A DNA stretch of 64,000 bases from Sneathiella sp. (GCA_017643685.1 JAEPMY010000006.1:1-64000), one strand, 5' to 3'. Shown: positions 1 through 9,802, counted from the stretch's first letter. Translations and numbers: made by a program. Notes: generated from the letters alone by a model not told the origin.

Positions 1-254
1 AACTGAATGAGGGATACGACGTGCTAGTGGCGATGCAAGATACGCTTGGCCATGTAAATGATATGAAGGAAGGGATGCAGCTACTCAGCAGGCTGATTGC
101 CGACGTGAACGCTGAACATGTGTCAAATATTTTGCAGCTCATGTCAGTCAAAATCAGTGAAGCCAGTGGCTCGGTTGAAGAAAACCTGCACGAGTTCCAG
201 AAAAACTGGCACCGTTACGAAGACTATACGGTTGAAGTTAAGGACCTGATTTAA
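1..254 (+). CDS. Hypothetical protein, 3' end only (truncated by window edge)
   Basis: The frame is open from the first bases of the window, so the true start probably lies upstream; a GTG at 21 is the only in-window start candidate and has no convincing ribosome binding site. The visible 83 or so residues are soluble, acidic and mostly predicted helical, with no signal peptide or membrane segment. I recognise no family. It converges on the hydroxylase gene that ends at 257, with only two bases between the stop codons and no terminator hairpin in the gap. Confidence 0.5.
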   Translation, partial: LNEGYDVLVAMQDTLGHVNDMKEGMQLLSRLIADVNAEHVSNILQLMSVKISEASGSVEENLHEFQKNWHRYEDYTVEVKDLI

Positions 255-256
255 TC

Positions 257-1057
257 CTATTTGCGAAACGGCAGTAAGATCATCCAAAGGATATGCTGGC
301 GTAGGTCTTTTTGATATTTCTCCAGCCCAATGGTCATGCCAAGCTGCCCTTTGTCTGGTGAAGGCTTATAAGTCCTAAAAAGCCGGTCCCAAATCGCCAG
401 GTTAAAACCATAGTTATGATTAAATTCCGGGTAGATAGCGGAATGGTGAACCCGGTGCATATCTGGCGTTACAACAAATAGCCGTATAATCCGATCAAGA
501 GGTTGTGGCAATGTAGCGTTAGCGTGGTTGAACATAGCCATAGAGCTAAGCAGGATCTCAAACAAAATAACGGCGATAACAGGTGGCCCAAGTAACAGGA
601 CAAGGCCAAGCTTGATCCCCATGGAGAGGCAGATCTCAATTGGGTGAAAACGTGCGCCTGTGGTGACGTCATAGTCTGGGTCGGCATGATGCATTTTATG
701 TAGCCGCCAGAGGATAGGAACGTGATGGAACAGCACGTGTTGCCCGTAGATAACAAGATCCTGCAAAATAACTGCGCCAATGATCGCTGCCCACAGTGGT
801 AGTTCAATTATATTGAAAAGCCCCCAGCCTTTTTCTGCGGCTATTGTTGCCATACCAACAGCCAAAATCGGAAACAGAAAACGGAGCAGGAATGAATTGA
901 AAAATGTCAGCCCCAGATTGTTAGCCCAACGCCATAACTTTGGCACCCGAAGAGATCGTCTGGGGGAGAGAATTTCCCACAGACCAACCGCTGCTAGCGT
1001 TCCAAAAAAGAAGCTGAGGCGAACGGTTGGTTCATATTGCAAAATAAATTCGATCAT
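257..1057 (-). CDS. Sterol desaturase / fatty acid hydroxylase superfamily membrane protein
   Basis: This 266-residue integral membrane protein has hydrophobic segments near residues 10-30, 45-70, 85-105 and 145-170. It carries the histidine clusters of the di-iron fatty acid hydroxylase superfamily: HVLFHH and HKMHH near residues 107-124 and HRVHH near residue 203. Family members use a di-iron centre and O2 to hydroxylate or desaturate lipids or sterols in the membrane. The lipid substrate here cannot be read from the sequence. The start at 1057 gives a normal length. It is divergent from the alpha/beta hydrolase at 1151, so a promoter region of about 90 bp is shared. Confidence 0.87.
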   Translation of the reverse strand: MIEFILQYEPTVRLSFFFGTLAAVGLWEILSPRRSLRVPKLWRWANNLGLTFFNSFLLRFLFPILAVGMATIAAEKGWGLFNIIELPLWAAIIGAVILQDLVIYGQHVLFHHVPILWRLHKMHHADPDYDVTTGARFHPIEICLSMGIKLGLVLLLGPPVIAVILFEILLSSMAMFNHANATLPQPLDRIIRLFVVTPDMHRVHHSAIYPEFNHNYGFNLAIWDRLFRTYKPSPDKGQLGMTIGLEKYQKDLRQHILWMILLPFRK

Positions 1058-1150
1058 AGTGCCATTGTAAAACTTGCAGCCTCACTTGCATATGGGGATT
1101 ATGAGGGCAAATGATCAACAATTTGTCATGATCCAAATGAAAGAAGTGAC

Positions 1151-1771
1151 ATGCTGCTTTTAAAAAACGGCCCTGAAAATGCACCTATCAAGCTTATTCT
1201 GGCACATGGTGCGGGTGCGCCGATGGATAGCCCTTTTATGGTCCATTTTGCGGAAAAACTGGGTGCAATGGGAATTGCAGTCGTTCGTTTTGAGTTTCCA
1301 TACATGCAAAAGCGTCGGGACGAGGGAGTGAAAAAGCCCCCTGACCGCCAGCCGAAGTTATTAGAATGTTGGAGGGAAGTTATTGAGCAAGAGCAGGCTT
1401 CGGGACAGTTACTTGTTATTGGCGGCAAATCTATGGGCGGCCGCATGGCATCCTTGATCGCTGACGAGGTCGGCGTGGATGGGTTGGTATGTCTTGGGTA
1501 CCCGTTCTATGCCCCCGGAAAAATGGATAAGCCCAGAATTGAGCATTTAGCTGATCTACAATGCCCAACTTTAGTTGTTCAGGGAGAGCGGGACAGTATG
1601 GGCTCAAAAGAAAATGTATCCGGATATTCGCTCTCTAGCGCTATAAACCTTGCTTGGCTTGACGATGGAGATCACAGTTTCAAACCGCGAAAAAAATCAG
1701 GTCTTACCAAAGAGGAGAACTGGGATGAAGGCGTTGAGCTGACAGCGCAGTTTTTAAAGGACTTGCAATAA
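1151..1771 (+). CDS. Alpha/beta hydrolase (KANL3/Tex30-like, dienelactone hydrolase fold)
   Basis: This is a 206-residue cytoplasmic alpha/beta hydrolase. LAHGAGAPMDSPFM near residue 17 resembles the oxyanion region, GGKSMGGRM near residue 97 carries the nucleophile elbow (Ser in G-x-S-x-G), and DDGDHSFKP near residue 175 supplies the expected catalytic histidine. The short length and N-terminal HGAGAP motif fit the KANL3/Tex30-like group of predicted hydrolases, whose substrates are mostly unknown. The gene is monocistronic and closed by a strong hairpin terminator directly at its stop codon. Confidence 0.85.
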   Translation: MLLLKNGPENAPIKLILAHGAGAPMDSPFMVHFAEKLGAMGIAVVRFEFPYMQKRRDEGVKKPPDRQPKLLECWREVIEQEQASGQLLVIGGKSMGGRMASLIADEVGVDGLVCLGYPFYAPGKMDKPRIEHLADLQCPTLVVQGERDSMGSKENVSGYSLSSAINLAWLDDGDHSFKPRKKSGLTKEENWDEGVELTAQFLKDLQ

Positions 1772-1804
1772 AAAAAAGGGGCCTGAAAACCAGGCCCCTT
1801 TTTT
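1771..1804. terminator. Rho-independent terminator, bidirectional
   Basis: An 8-bp GC-rich stem (1778-1785 with 1791-1798, loop AAAAC) is flanked by an A-run on the left and a T-run on the right. It can therefore end transcription of the hydrolase (+) and of the converging TerB gene (-). Confidence 0.9.
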
Positions 1805-1821
1805 GAATTATGTTTAAATTT

Positions 1822-2229
1822 TTACAGGCGTGTGAAGCGAGCTGCAGCGCCTTTTTCAATCGCGGCAGCGGTCAACCGGTCCACATCTAAGCCGTGCCGC
1901 AGGATTTCCAGAAGACGAAGTTCTTCCTGACTTAGCTGACCATCGCAAACGGCAATGTCACAGGCGATAGCATATGCCATATCGTAGCATTTTTTCGGCA
2001 GAACAGCTTTGATCTTCGCGGCCATTTTGTCGAGGCCTTCAGTTTCCTGAAGCAGCTTCATAGAGCTCTCTGCATCTGCCGGAAGGTGCTCTTCGTTATA
2101 GTCAGAAAAGATCGGCAGAGTCCGAACGATTTCACCAATCGTGTTAAATTCCCGGTCCGTCATGTCTCCGTCCGCTGCGGAAACGAGCACCATTGTGGAA
2201 ATTAGTGCGGTGTGAAGGTTAAGGGACAT
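1822..2229 (-). CDS. TerB family protein (tellurite-resistance TerB-like fold)
   Basis: This 135-residue soluble helical protein has the TerB-type acidic repeats: ADGDMTDREF near residue 19 and CDGQLSQEE near residue 96. In TerB relatives these acidic loops bind divalent metal. It was named for tellurite resistance, but stand-alone TerB proteins in Proteobacteria occur widely without a ter operon and their role is unknown. It follows the DinG gene by 51 bp on the same strand and could be co-transcribed. No terZ/D-like genes are nearby. A second, different TerB protein lies at 59692-60147. Confidence 0.8.
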   Translation of the reverse strand: MSLNLHTALISTMVLVSAADGDMTDREFNTIGEIVRTLPIFSDYNEEHLPADAESSMKLLQETEGLDKMAAKIKAVLPKKCYDMAYAIACDIAVCDGQLSQEELRLLEILRHGLDVDRLTAAAIEKGAAARFTRL

Positions 2230-2280
2230 TCAGTCAGGCTCCTGTTGCATTGGTTGTTTTCGTTTCTCAGGATATGGCGA

Positions 2281-5070
2281 TCATCCCTGATTATCCAAGG
2301 AAATTTTCTGCATTTCCTGATCTTTCTCAGCCAGGAAGTTACGGGTGAGTGAAATCGCATCTTTTAAGCCTAATCGTTCAACCTGTACATCCGGGGGGAA
2401 GGCTGAGGTCAGGCGAGTTGGCATCATGCTGTCGAGCATGACAAACACACCATAATCGGTTTCCCGCCTTAAAAGGCGCCCATAAGCCTGTTTCAGTTTC
2501 AGGCGTGTTAGCATGTCGTCATAGCGGCTGCCCCCAAAAGCGGCCTTGCGTGCTTTATGCTTTAAATCAGGGCGAGGCCAAGGAACGCGGTCAAAAACCA
2601 TCAGACGTAACGACTTTCCGGGTACGTCCACCCCATCGCGCACAGCATCAGTGCCGAGTAGAACCGAGTTCTCTTCTTCACGGAAGATATCAACCAAGGT
2701 GGCTGTATCCATGGCATCCATATGCTGGGCGAATAAGTCAATCCCGCGATCTGCAAGCGGGTTAGAGATATGGTTATATACTTCCCTAAGGCGCCAAATC
2801 GCTGTGAACAGTCCAATCCCGCCGCCACCAGAAGCGAGGAACAGTTCCCGATAGGCAGCGGATACATCACGAATATGGTCCCGCCGAACGTCTGTTACCA
2901 CAATAACCTTAGTTCGATTGGCAAAATCAAAAGGTGATGTCAGATAGGCTCGTTTTGGCGGTAAGGCCAAATGGCTGATGCCAGTTCTCATATCTGCACT
3001 AGACCAATCTTCGTCACTTTCAATGTGATCCCGAAGCGTTGCGGAGGTAATCATCACCCCATGAGAGGGCTTGTAGAGGATTTCAGACAGGGGCTTGGTT
3101 GGATCCACCCAGCTTCTATAATAACCGAGATCAAAGTCGCGCCCGCCTACTCTTTCGATAGCCAGCCAATCTACGAATATCTCAGGTGTTGGTGCGTTCA
3201 GGTTTTTAAGAATGTTTTGCCAAGGGACAATCATTGTGTTCGTCCGCCGCGAAATGCCTTGTACGGCGGCTTCTATTCGCTGGCGAGTGGCGGTATCCAG
3301 GTCTTCTGCTTGATCATCAAGGCGTTGTACGAGTGCTTTTGCAAGCTTCATCAGGGGGCTTGCCAATTTATGCAACGCATCATGAAGTTCTATCGCGGCC
3401 TCTTCGATGCCGGGATTAAACTCATTCGCAGGGCATTCAAGGGAATAAGGGCTATCTGGCGAATTGCTCCTAGCCTTAACTTGCCCTTTCACAAGATGAA
3501 GGAAATTCTCCATCGGGCCATTGGGAAGCCCATCATCCAATCGCTTTAACCATCCTTCTGATGGAAGACAGCGACTTGCCTGCAAAGCATCCTGCAATGC
3601 ATGAAGACCATCTTCGCTCTCCCCTAAAAGGTCTGTGATCCGTTTTTCAAGCCCCCTCATGCGCCCTTTTCTGGCCGTATCACTACCTGAAATCCAACGG
3701 CGAAGCTCAGCTCCTTCAAGGCCTGTCAGGTGGACAGAAAATGCACTGTCGGCGGCATCAAAAAGATGGTGGCCTTCATCAAATACATGCCGTTTGGGCA
3801 GGTTGGGGTCATCTGGGCGCGCGGCAGCGTTAATCATCACAAGGGCATGGTTCGCGATAACGATATTTGCTTTGCGCGCTTCTCGTGTCGATTTTTCAAT
3901 GAAGCATTTTTTGTAGTGGCTGCAGGCGGAGTAAATACATTCTCCTCGTCGATCAGCCAGGCGATTGATGCGGCCATGACCGGCAAGCTCAAAAAGCCAG
4001 CCAGGTAGATCCCCGCCCATGTCTCCATCGCGGGTGGTTTGTAGCCACCGCGCAATCATGCCAAGGATGATCCGATCGCCTTGCATGGCTGCACCGCCTT
4101 GTAATGCTTCCTCGTAATTCAGAAGGCAGACGTAATTCTCACGCCCTTTTCGAACAACAACTTTGCGGGATTTTTCTGCAGGATCCGGGTAGAGGCGATC
4201 TAATTCTTCGTCAATTTGTCGCTGCAGGTTTTTGGTATAGGTGGAAAGCCAAACAGCGGCGCCATTTTTTTCCGCCCAAAGACTTGCGGGCGCAATATAT
4301 CCCAAAGTTTTCCCAGTGCCTGTTCCAGCCTCGGCGAGAACCATGCGAGGACTGTCTTCCATCTCACGGGGAATAAACGCATGAGACGCTGCGGCACTAA
4401 AATCAGATTGCTGCGGGCGTGCTTCAGCCCCTGCATGGAGAATTTCAGACAGTCTTGTTCTGGCTTCTTGCTCACTTACTGGTTCGTCATCCGGCGGCTG
4501 GGCAGGTGCAAAATCGGGCCAGTCTTTTAAAGATTTCCAGATATCTAATCCGCCGAATGGGCCGGAGCCTTCAGGAAGCCCCGTCGCGGCCAGAACCGTC
4601 GGGGCCCAATTCCACCCGGCTTGACCCATGGTCATAGCAATGCGCGCAGCTGATTTTCTATGATCTACAGGGAGCTTAACGAGCCCTTCGAGCAGGGCGT
4701 TCATTATTTCATATAACGCAAACGCCTGATCCTCAGGAGAGCGAGGCTCATCCATGCCCATTGCGCGGGCGAGCCCTCGGGGGGTTGGTAGGCAGCTTGT
4801 GGCAGGGCGGGCAAATGCAAAAAGCTCCAGAATATCCAGTGCTGTGAACGGATTAATGCCCAATTTGCGGGCGGTTGCTAATCGGTGCACCACAAGGGGG
4901 GGGATGTTTGAAACGGAACGTGCCGCTTGCTCCAGCGATTCTTCAACGATTTCTCCATCACTGGTCAACCAGATTGCACCGCTACCGGAGACAACCAAAA
5001 CAGGGGCGTCGGGCAGCCGAATGAGCCCCCCGCTGTGATCTGTTTCTGTCTCTGGTACGTTTTCTTCCAT
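2281..5070 (-). CDS. dinG: ATP-dependent DNA helicase, DinG/XPD-like (superfamily 2)
   Basis: A 5'-3' iron-sulfur DNA helicase of the DinG/XPD group, expected to unwind D-loops, R-loops or forks during repair. Walker A is GTGTGKT near residue 250. Four Fe-S cysteines follow, one in YVCLL and three in CIYSACSHYKKC. The DEAH box is written DEGH, and the C-terminal motifs TSATL, the GTDAVRDGVDVPG region and QAYGRLLRRE are present. About 200 N-terminal residues precede the helicase, usual for alphaproteobacterial versions. The longest frame starts at 5163, inside the divergent lysK gene. The Met codon at 5070 leaves room for the lysK promoter and fits the family N-terminus, so I prefer it. Confidence 0.9.
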   Translation of the reverse strand: MEENVPETETDHSGGLIRLPDAPVLVVSGSGAIWLTSDGEIVEESLEQAARSVSNIPPLVVHRLATARKLGINPFTALDILELFAFARPATSCLPTPRGLARAMGMDEPRSPEDQAFALYEIMNALLEGLVKLPVDHRKSAARIAMTMGQAGWNWAPTVLAATGLPEGSGPFGGLDIWKSLKDWPDFAPAQPPDDEPVSEQEARTRLSEILHAGAEARPQQSDFSAAASHAFIPREMEDSPRMVLAEAGTGTGKTLGYIAPASLWAEKNGAAVWLSTYTKNLQRQIDEELDRLYPDPAEKSRKVVVRKGRENYVCLLNYEEALQGGAAMQGDRIILGMIARWLQTTRDGDMGGDLPGWLFELAGHGRINRLADRRGECIYSACSHYKKCFIEKSTREARKANIVIANHALVMINAAARPDDPNLPKRHVFDEGHHLFDAADSAFSVHLTGLEGAELRRWISGSDTARKGRMRGLEKRITDLLGESEDGLHALQDALQASRCLPSEGWLKRLDDGLPNGPMENFLHLVKGQVKARSNSPDSPYSLECPANEFNPGIEEAAIELHDALHKLASPLMKLAKALVQRLDDQAEDLDTATRQRIEAAVQGISRRTNTMIVPWQNILKNLNAPTPEIFVDWLAIERVGGRDFDLGYYRSWVDPTKPLSEILYKPSHGVMITSATLRDHIESDEDWSSADMRTGISHLALPPKRAYLTSPFDFANRTKVIVVTDVRRDHIRDVSAAYRELFLASGGGGIGLFTAIWRLREVYNHISNPLADRGIDLFAQHMDAMDTATLVDIFREEENSVLLGTDAVRDGVDVPGKSLRLMVFDRVPWPRPDLKHKARKAAFGGSRYDDMLTRLKLKQAYGRLLRRETDYGVFVMLDSMMPTRLTSAFPPDVQVERLGLKDAISLTRNFLAEKDQEMQKISLDNQG

Positions 5071-5156
5071 ATTCACGGCTGTTTTACTTAAGGTGTCGTT
5101 GACGCGCTCACTTTGTACGCCTAAATTCCGCCGACGACAAATTATGGAGAGTAAAA

Positions 5157-6746
5157 ATGTCATCGGAAGCTGAAATCGCGTTATCTAGCAACTCCTGGGC
5201 GTTCGCCGAGGCGAAGAAACTTGCAGATCGATATGCGAAGGAAGCGCCTGCCAAGGGTTATGTTCTGTTTGAAACCGGTTATGGGCCATCAGGTCTGCCG
5301 CATCTGGGAACATTCGGTGAGGTGGCGCGGACCACTTGGGTTATGAATGCCTTTAAAAAGCTGTCTGATCTTCCTGTGAAGCTGGTGGCTTTTTCTGATG
5401 ACATGGACGGCCTGCGCAAGGTGCCGGACAATGTCCCAAATAAAGAATTGCTTGCTGAAAATCTGGATAAGCCGCTGACAGCAGTGCCGGATCCTTTTGG
5501 AACGCACAATAGCTTCGGTGAGCATAACAACGCGCGCCTTGTGAAGTTTCTTGATCAGTTCGGATTTGATTATGAATTTAAATCCGCAACGGAATGTTAC
5601 AAATCCGGCGAATTCGACGAGACACTGAAGCTGGTTTTGGAAAAATATGATCAGGTGATCAATGTCATCCTTCCAACTTTGGGAGAGGAGCGTCAGGCAA
5701 CTTATTCACCGTTCCTGCCTGTATGTCCGAAGACAGGCAAGGTGCTGCAGGTTCCAATCATCGCCCGTGATCTCGACGCGGCGACGGTGACTTATAACGA
5801 TCCGGAGAGCGGTGAAGAAGTTACCGTTCCGGTGACGGGCGGCCATTGTAAGCTGCAATGGAAAGTTGACTGGGCCATGCGGTGGCATGCGCTGGAGGTT
5901 GACTATGAAATGGCGGGTAAGGACCTGATCGATAGTGTGACCCTATCCAGTAAAATCGTCCGCATTCTAGGTAAGCGCCCCCCTGAAGGCTTTAATTACG
6001 AGCTGTTTTTGGATCAGGAAGGCAAGAAGATCTCCAAATCCAAAGGGAATGGGATCAGCATCGAGGAATGGCTGACTTATGCTTCTCCTGAGAGTCTTGC
6101 GCTTTACATGTATCAGAATCCGAAGAAGGCGAAGCGTCTCTATTTTGACGTGATCCCCAAAGCGGTAGATGAATATTATACGTTCCTGGAGAAGTTCCCT
6201 GAGCAGGAAGCCAAGCAGCAGTTTGGTAACCCAGTTTGGCACCTGCATAATGGTAATCCGCCAGCTGCGAATATGCCAATTTCATTTGGAATGCTGCTAA
6301 ATCTGGCGGCAGTTGTGAACCCGGATGAAAAATCCGTTCTGTGGGGCTTTATTACTCGTTATGCCGATGGGGCGACGCCAGAAAATAACCCTGAATTGGA
6401 TAATCTGGTTGGGTATGCGATTTCTTACTACAATGACTTTGTGAAGCCGCATAAAAAGTATCGTCTGCCTAATGATCAAGAAAAAGCAGCCATGCAGCAA
6501 TTGGTGGATATGCTGAAAGATGTGGATCAAACTGCTGAAGCAGGTGATTTGCAAACAATGGTTTTCACTGTGGGCAAAGAACATGAGTTTGAAAACTTAC
6601 GCGACTGGTTTAAGGCATTGTACGAAACACTGTTGGGGCAGTCTCAAGGTCCGCGCATGGGGTCTTTCATTGCTCTTTACGGTGTGAAGGAAAGTATTGC
6701 GCTGATCGAGCGCGTTCTGGCTGGCGAAGATCTCGCAAAAGATTAA
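5157..6746 (+). CDS. lysK: Lysyl-tRNA synthetase, class I
   Basis: This 529-residue class I lysyl-tRNA synthetase charges tRNA-Lys with lysine in the cytoplasm. The Rossmann signature is [13 protein letters not shown] near residue 43 (a HIGH-type motif) and the KMSKS loop is KKISKSKG near residue 290. Most bacteria use the unrelated class II enzyme; the class I form is typical of alphaproteobacteria, spirochaetes and archaea. No class II gene is visible in the window. ATG 5157 is preceded by a GGAGAG ribosome binding site. The gene is monocistronic and followed by a strong terminator. Confidence 0.95.
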   Translation: MSSEAEIALSSNSWAFAEAKKLADRYAKEAPAKGYVLFETGYGPSGLPHLGTFGEVARTTWVMNAFKKLSDLPVKLVAFSDDMDGLRKVPDNVPNKELLAENLDKPLTAVPDPFGTHNSFGEHNNARLVKFLDQFGFDYEFKSATECYKSGEFDETLKLVLEKYDQVINVILPTLGEERQATYSPFLPVCPKTGKVLQVPIIARDLDAATVTYNDPESGEEVTVPVTGGHCKLQWKVDWAMRWHALEVDYEMAGKDLIDSVTLSSKIVRILGKRPPEGFNYELFLDQEGKKISKSKGNGISIEEWLTYASPESLALYMYQNPKKAKRLYFDVIPKAVDEYYTFLEKFPEQEAKQQFGNPVWHLHNGNPPAANMPISFGMLLNLAAVVNPDEKSVLWGFITRYADGATPENNPELDNLVGYAISYYNDFVKPHKKYRLPNDQEKAAMQQLVDMLKDVDQTAEAGDLQTMVFTVGKEHEFENLRDWFKALYETLLGQSQGPRMGSFIALYGVKESIALIERVLAGEDLAKD

Positions 6747-6765
6747 CCAGCGTATCATTCTAAAT

Positions 6766-6797
6766 AAAAAAGGCCGCGAATTTCGCGGCCTTTTTTG
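6766..6797. terminator. Bidirectional rho-independent terminator
   Basis: A perfect stem AGGCCGCGAAA/TTTCGCGGCCT is flanked by A and T runs. It sits between the convergent lysK (+) and aminotransferase (-) genes and can serve both. Confidence 0.9.
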
Positions 6798-6814
6798 TGT
6801 TTATGTGCTTCAAC

Positions 6815-7660
6815 TTAGAAAATCTGGCTGGCTTTAGAGAAATCCATATACATGTCGCGGAGTTTGGAAGCGACTGGTCCTGGCTGGAACTCTTTGTCAT
6901 CAACACGTGTGACAGACATTACCTTGCCGTAGTTGCCACTGTTAAAGACTTCATCAGCGTTCAGAATATCGCCTTTACTCATGTAAGTTTCGACAACTTC
7001 GATGCCGGCTTGCTCCGCCAATGTTTTGACGCGCGCACGTGTAATACCTGCAAGGAAGCATCCATTTGCAGCAGGTGTAAAGGCAACACCGTCTTTTACA
7101 GCCCAAATATTGGATGTGGCGAATTCTGCAACGTTATTATTGGAATCCATCAGGATGGCATTGTCGAACCCGTTCTGGCGAGCAATAGCCATCGCGCGGC
7201 CAGAGTTTGGATACAAGCAGGACGCTTTTGCATCGGTTGGAGCCATGTCGCTTGCAGGGCGGCGAAGAGGAGAGAATTGAGCGCTGAAGCCCGTATTTTC
7301 CGGCATCGGGCTGTCATATACTGCCAGCACGAAATCTGTGCTTTCTGGATCTGGATCAATAAAGCCACCGCGCGCAAAATACATGGGGCGAATATACAGC
7401 TCTGACTCTTTCGGCATTTTTTTGATAGCTGTTTTACAAAGTTCGACAATTTCACCTGTTTCCATTGTCGGCGTCATACCAAGAGCAGTGGCAGAGCGAC
7501 CTAGCCGAGCGCAATGAGGCTCTAGGTCCGGAGCCATACCTTGGAAGGAGCGGGCTCCATCAAATACGGAGGAAGACATCCAAAAAGCATGATCCTCAGG
7601 CCCAATTAACCTTGGGTTTTCATTATACCATTTGCCGTCATAAAAATAGACACCAGCCAT
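6815..7660 (-). CDS. Class IV PLP aminotransferase, branched-chain amino acid aminotransferase-like
   Basis: A 281-residue fold-type IV PLP enzyme of the branched-chain aminotransferase / D-amino acid transaminase / aminodeoxychorismate lyase family. The probable Schiff-base lysine is in DAKASCLYPNS near residue 144. The NNNVAEFATSNIW segment near residue 173 is the conserved glutamate and phosphate-cup region, and GITRARV near residue 204 the second phosphate-binding turn. The likely reaction is reversible transfer of the amino group of Leu/Ile/Val to 2-oxoglutarate. Specificity within class IV is not secure from sequence, so I give no gene symbol. It is monocistronic, with its 3' end facing the lysK terminator. 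Confidence 0.85.
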   Translation of the reverse strand: MAGVYFYDGKWYNENPRLIGPEDHAFWMSSSVFDGARSFQGMAPDLEPHCARLGRSATALGMTPTMETGEIVELCKTAIKKMPKESELYIRPMYFARGGFIDPDPESTDFVLAVYDSPMPENTGFSAQFSPLRRPASDMAPTDAKASCLYPNSGRAMAIARQNGFDNAILMDSNNNVAEFATSNIWAVKDGVAFTPAANGCFLAGITRARVKTLAEQAGIEVVETYMSKGDILNADEVFNSGNYGKVMSVTRVDDKEFQPGPVASKLRDMYMDFSKASQIF

Positions 7661-7814
7661 TTTAAAAATTCCTGTCAGTAGCCGATTAAAATGTTTGATT
7701 ATAACCCATATCAGATAATGACTTTGTTCCGCAAGCCAACTCCCTGTGAGGGTAAGGTCTGTTCAAAGGCCGGATGATGGGATAGGTTGCGGCAACGATG
7801 AATCTGAGGATCAT

Positions 7815-8156
7815 ATGACGACAATTTACCACATGGCAAATGGTGCCGACTGGCAAGCCGCCAAGGCAGAAGGGTTTTACTACGGCACCCCTATGGATAA
7901 GGCCGATGGCTACATGCACTTCTCCACTGCAGAGACAGTTGTTGAGAGTGCAGCCAAGCATCGTAAGGGTGTTGAAGGGCTTGTTCTTTTATGCGTAACG
8001 GCTGAAAATTTTGGGAACGATATCAAGTGGGAGCCTGCCCGCGGTGGTATTCTCTTTCCGCACCTATATGCACCGCTAGACGTGAGCAAAGTGGATAAAG
8101 CTGTTCCTTTGCCGCTTGGTGACGACGGATTGCATGTTTTCCCAGAGCTGGACTAG
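7815..8156 (+). CDS. DUF952 family protein
   Basis: A 113-residue soluble protein of the DUF952 family: YHMANGADWQAAKAEGFY at the N-terminus, DGYMHFSTAETV in the middle and LYAPLDVSKV at the C-terminus. The fold of this family resembles glutathione/ADP-ribosyl-type small domains, and no activity is established. The frame is open from 7746, but ATG 7815 has a TGAGGA ribosome binding site five bases upstream and begins the conserved domain, so I use it. pyrD follows 8 bp downstream and is almost certainly co-transcribed. Confidence 0.85.
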   Translation: MTTIYHMANGADWQAAKAEGFYYGTPMDKADGYMHFSTAETVVESAAKHRKGVEGLVLLCVTAENFGNDIKWEPARGGILFPHLYAPLDVSKVDKAVPLPLGDDGLHVFPELD

Positions 8157-8164
8157 GGACGCCG

Positions 8165-9223
8165 ATGTATAAAAAACTATCTCGTGCTCTTTTTATGCTC
8201 GACCCAGAGAAGGCGCATGGTGTCTCAATTGCAGGTCTTAAATCTGGATTGATGAAAATGGTTCCGGCGGATATTGATCCGATCCTGAACTGTAAACGGT
8301 TTGGAATTGACTTCCCAAACCCGATCGGTTTGTCTGCCGGGTTCGATAAAAATGGCGATGTACTCGACGCATTGTTAGGGCTTGGCTTTGGGTTTGTGGA
8401 GGCTGGTAGTGTGACGCCGCGCCCTCAGGATGGAAATCCGAAACCCCGTATCTTCCGACTTGAAGAAGATAAGGCTGTTATCAATCGTCTTGGGTTCAAT
8501 AACCGGGGACTTCAGGCCGCTGTAAAAAACTTTGCGGCACCCCGCCGAAACGGTGTGGTTGGAGCAAATCTTGGTGCCAACAAAACGAGTGATGATCGCA
8601 TTGCCGATTATGTGAAGGGACTTGGGGCCCTTAGCCCCTATGCAGATTATGTGACTGTGAATATTTCCTCTCCAAATACGCCAGGGCTTCGGGCCTTGCA
8701 AGGGCGTGGGGAGTTAGAAGATTTGCTCGGCCGTTTGATGGAGGCGAGAGCTATCTTGCCGCGGGAGAGAGAGCAGAAAATTCCGCTATTGCTGAAAATT
8801 GCGCCTGATCTGACCGATGAGGACAAAGAAGATATTGCCGCCGTTGCCAGTTCTTCAGGGCTAGATGGGCTGATCGTCAGTAATACGACCATCACGCGCC
8901 CGGATAGTTTGAAAAGCGCTCACAAAAATGAAATGGGTGGGCTTAGTGGTAAGCCACTCAAGAAGCTGGCGACCGAAGCGCTTCGGGATATGTATAAGCT
9001 TACCGATGGGAAAATCCCTTTGTTGGGCGTGGGCGGTATTGCGGACGCTGATGACGCGTATGAGCGGATCAGGGCTGGGGCCTCTCTTATCCAGTTCTAC
9101 TCGGCCATGGTTTATGAAGGGCCTTACCTTGCATATCACATGGCGCGCGGTCTTGCGAAAAAGCTGCGTGAAGATGGATATAAAAGCCTTGATGAAGCGG
9201 TTGGCGCCAAAGCAAAAAGTTAA
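8165..9223 (+). CDS. pyrD: Dihydroorotate dehydrogenase, class 2 (quinone)
   Basis: This membrane-associated flavoenzyme oxidises dihydroorotate to orotate in pyrimidine synthesis and passes electrons to quinone. The N-terminal 40 residues form the amphipathic quinone-tunnel helices typical of class 2. FPNPIGLSAGFDKNG near residue 57, NISSPNTPGLRALQ near residue 173 with the catalytic serine, LLKIAPDL, SNTTI and GVGGIADADDAYERI near residue 285 are FMN and substrate motifs. At 352 residues the length is normal. It lies 8 bp after the DUF952 gene, and its stop overlaps the stop of the convergent XRE-cupin gene by four bases. Confidence 0.95.
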   Translation: MYKKLSRALFMLDPEKAHGVSIAGLKSGLMKMVPADIDPILNCKRFGIDFPNPIGLSAGFDKNGDVLDALLGLGFGFVEAGSVTPRPQDGNPKPRIFRLEEDKAVINRLGFNNRGLQAAVKNFAAPRRNGVVGANLGANKTSDDRIADYVKGLGALSPYADYVTVNISSPNTPGLRALQGRGELEDLLGRLMEARAILPREREQKIPLLLKIAPDLTDEDKEDIAAVASSSGLDGLIVSNTTITRPDSLKSAHKNEMGGLSGKPLKKLATEALRDMYKLTDGKIPLLGVGGIADADDAYERIRAGASLIQFYSAMVYEGPYLAYHMARGLAKKLREDGYKSLDEAVGAKAKS

Positions 9224-9768
9224 AAGCTTGGCGGGGTGCACGCGCTGACGACGACGGCGTCTTCATCACCGATACAGCGGAAACGATGTGGGTGGTGGCT
9301 TTCAAAATAGAAGGCATCACCTGTTTTCAAAATTTTTCGCTCGGCTCCAACTGTGACTTCCAGTTTGCCTTTTACCACTACCCCTGCTTCCTCCCCTTCA
9401 TGGGAGAGCATGCTACGCCCGGTATCTGCGCCGGGTTTGTAGGTTTCGTGTAATACCTGCAATGCTTTTCCAGTTAAATCGCGGCCAACCTGCTTATATT
9501 CAATCTTCCCCTCTGAGATGCTGGCAAGTTCAGGCGCTGTGAAAAAGATTTTTCGGTTGGCTGAGAAATCATTTGCGAAGAATTCAGAAAGGGCAACCGG
9601 GAAGCCGTCTAGCACCTTCTTCAGCGAACCAACGGATGGGCTGATTTTATTCTGCTCGATCATGGATATTGTGCCGCTGGTGATACCTGCGCGATCTGCG
9701 AGTTCCCTTTGAGATAGACCGTATCTAGCTCGTAAAGATCGTAAGCGCGATCCAATATTGATATCCAT
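9220..9768 (-). CDS. XRE-family transcriptional regulator with C-terminal cupin domain
   Basis: Residues 1-65 form a Cro/CI helix-turn-helix (LSQRELADRAGITSGTISMIE). Residues 105-180 form a small cupin barrel (GEEAGVVVKGKLEVTVG, HPHRFRC), which usually binds a small metabolite. The architecture matches PuuR/SutR-type repressors of amine or amino acid catabolism. The gene is divergent from the aminotransferase and alanine dehydrogenase genes, with a perfect 18-bp palindrome in the gap. Repression of that pair and of itself is therefore the simplest reading. Its 3' end overlaps the pyrD stop by four bases. Confidence 0.88.
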   Translation of the reverse strand: MDINIGSRLRSLRARYGLSQRELADRAGITSGTISMIEQNKISPSVGSLKKVLDGFPVALSEFFANDFSANRKIFFTAPELASISEGKIEYKQVGRDLTGKALQVLHETYKPGADTGRSMLSHEGEEAGVVVKGKLEVTVGAERKILKTGDAFYFESHHPHRFRCIGDEDAVVVSACTPPSF

Positions 9769-9802
9769 TGCTGTATATCCGAAAAAACTGATTCAAAAAT
9801 AG

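Noticed and set aside
1822-2229. Tellurite resistance operon
   Set aside because: Only a stand-alone TerB protein is present, with no terA/C/D/E/Z neighbours, so resistance is not supported.
2971-3549. 192-codon plus-strand frame
   Set aside because: It is antisense to the dinG coding region, which has all its helicase motifs; no family match or ribosome binding site.
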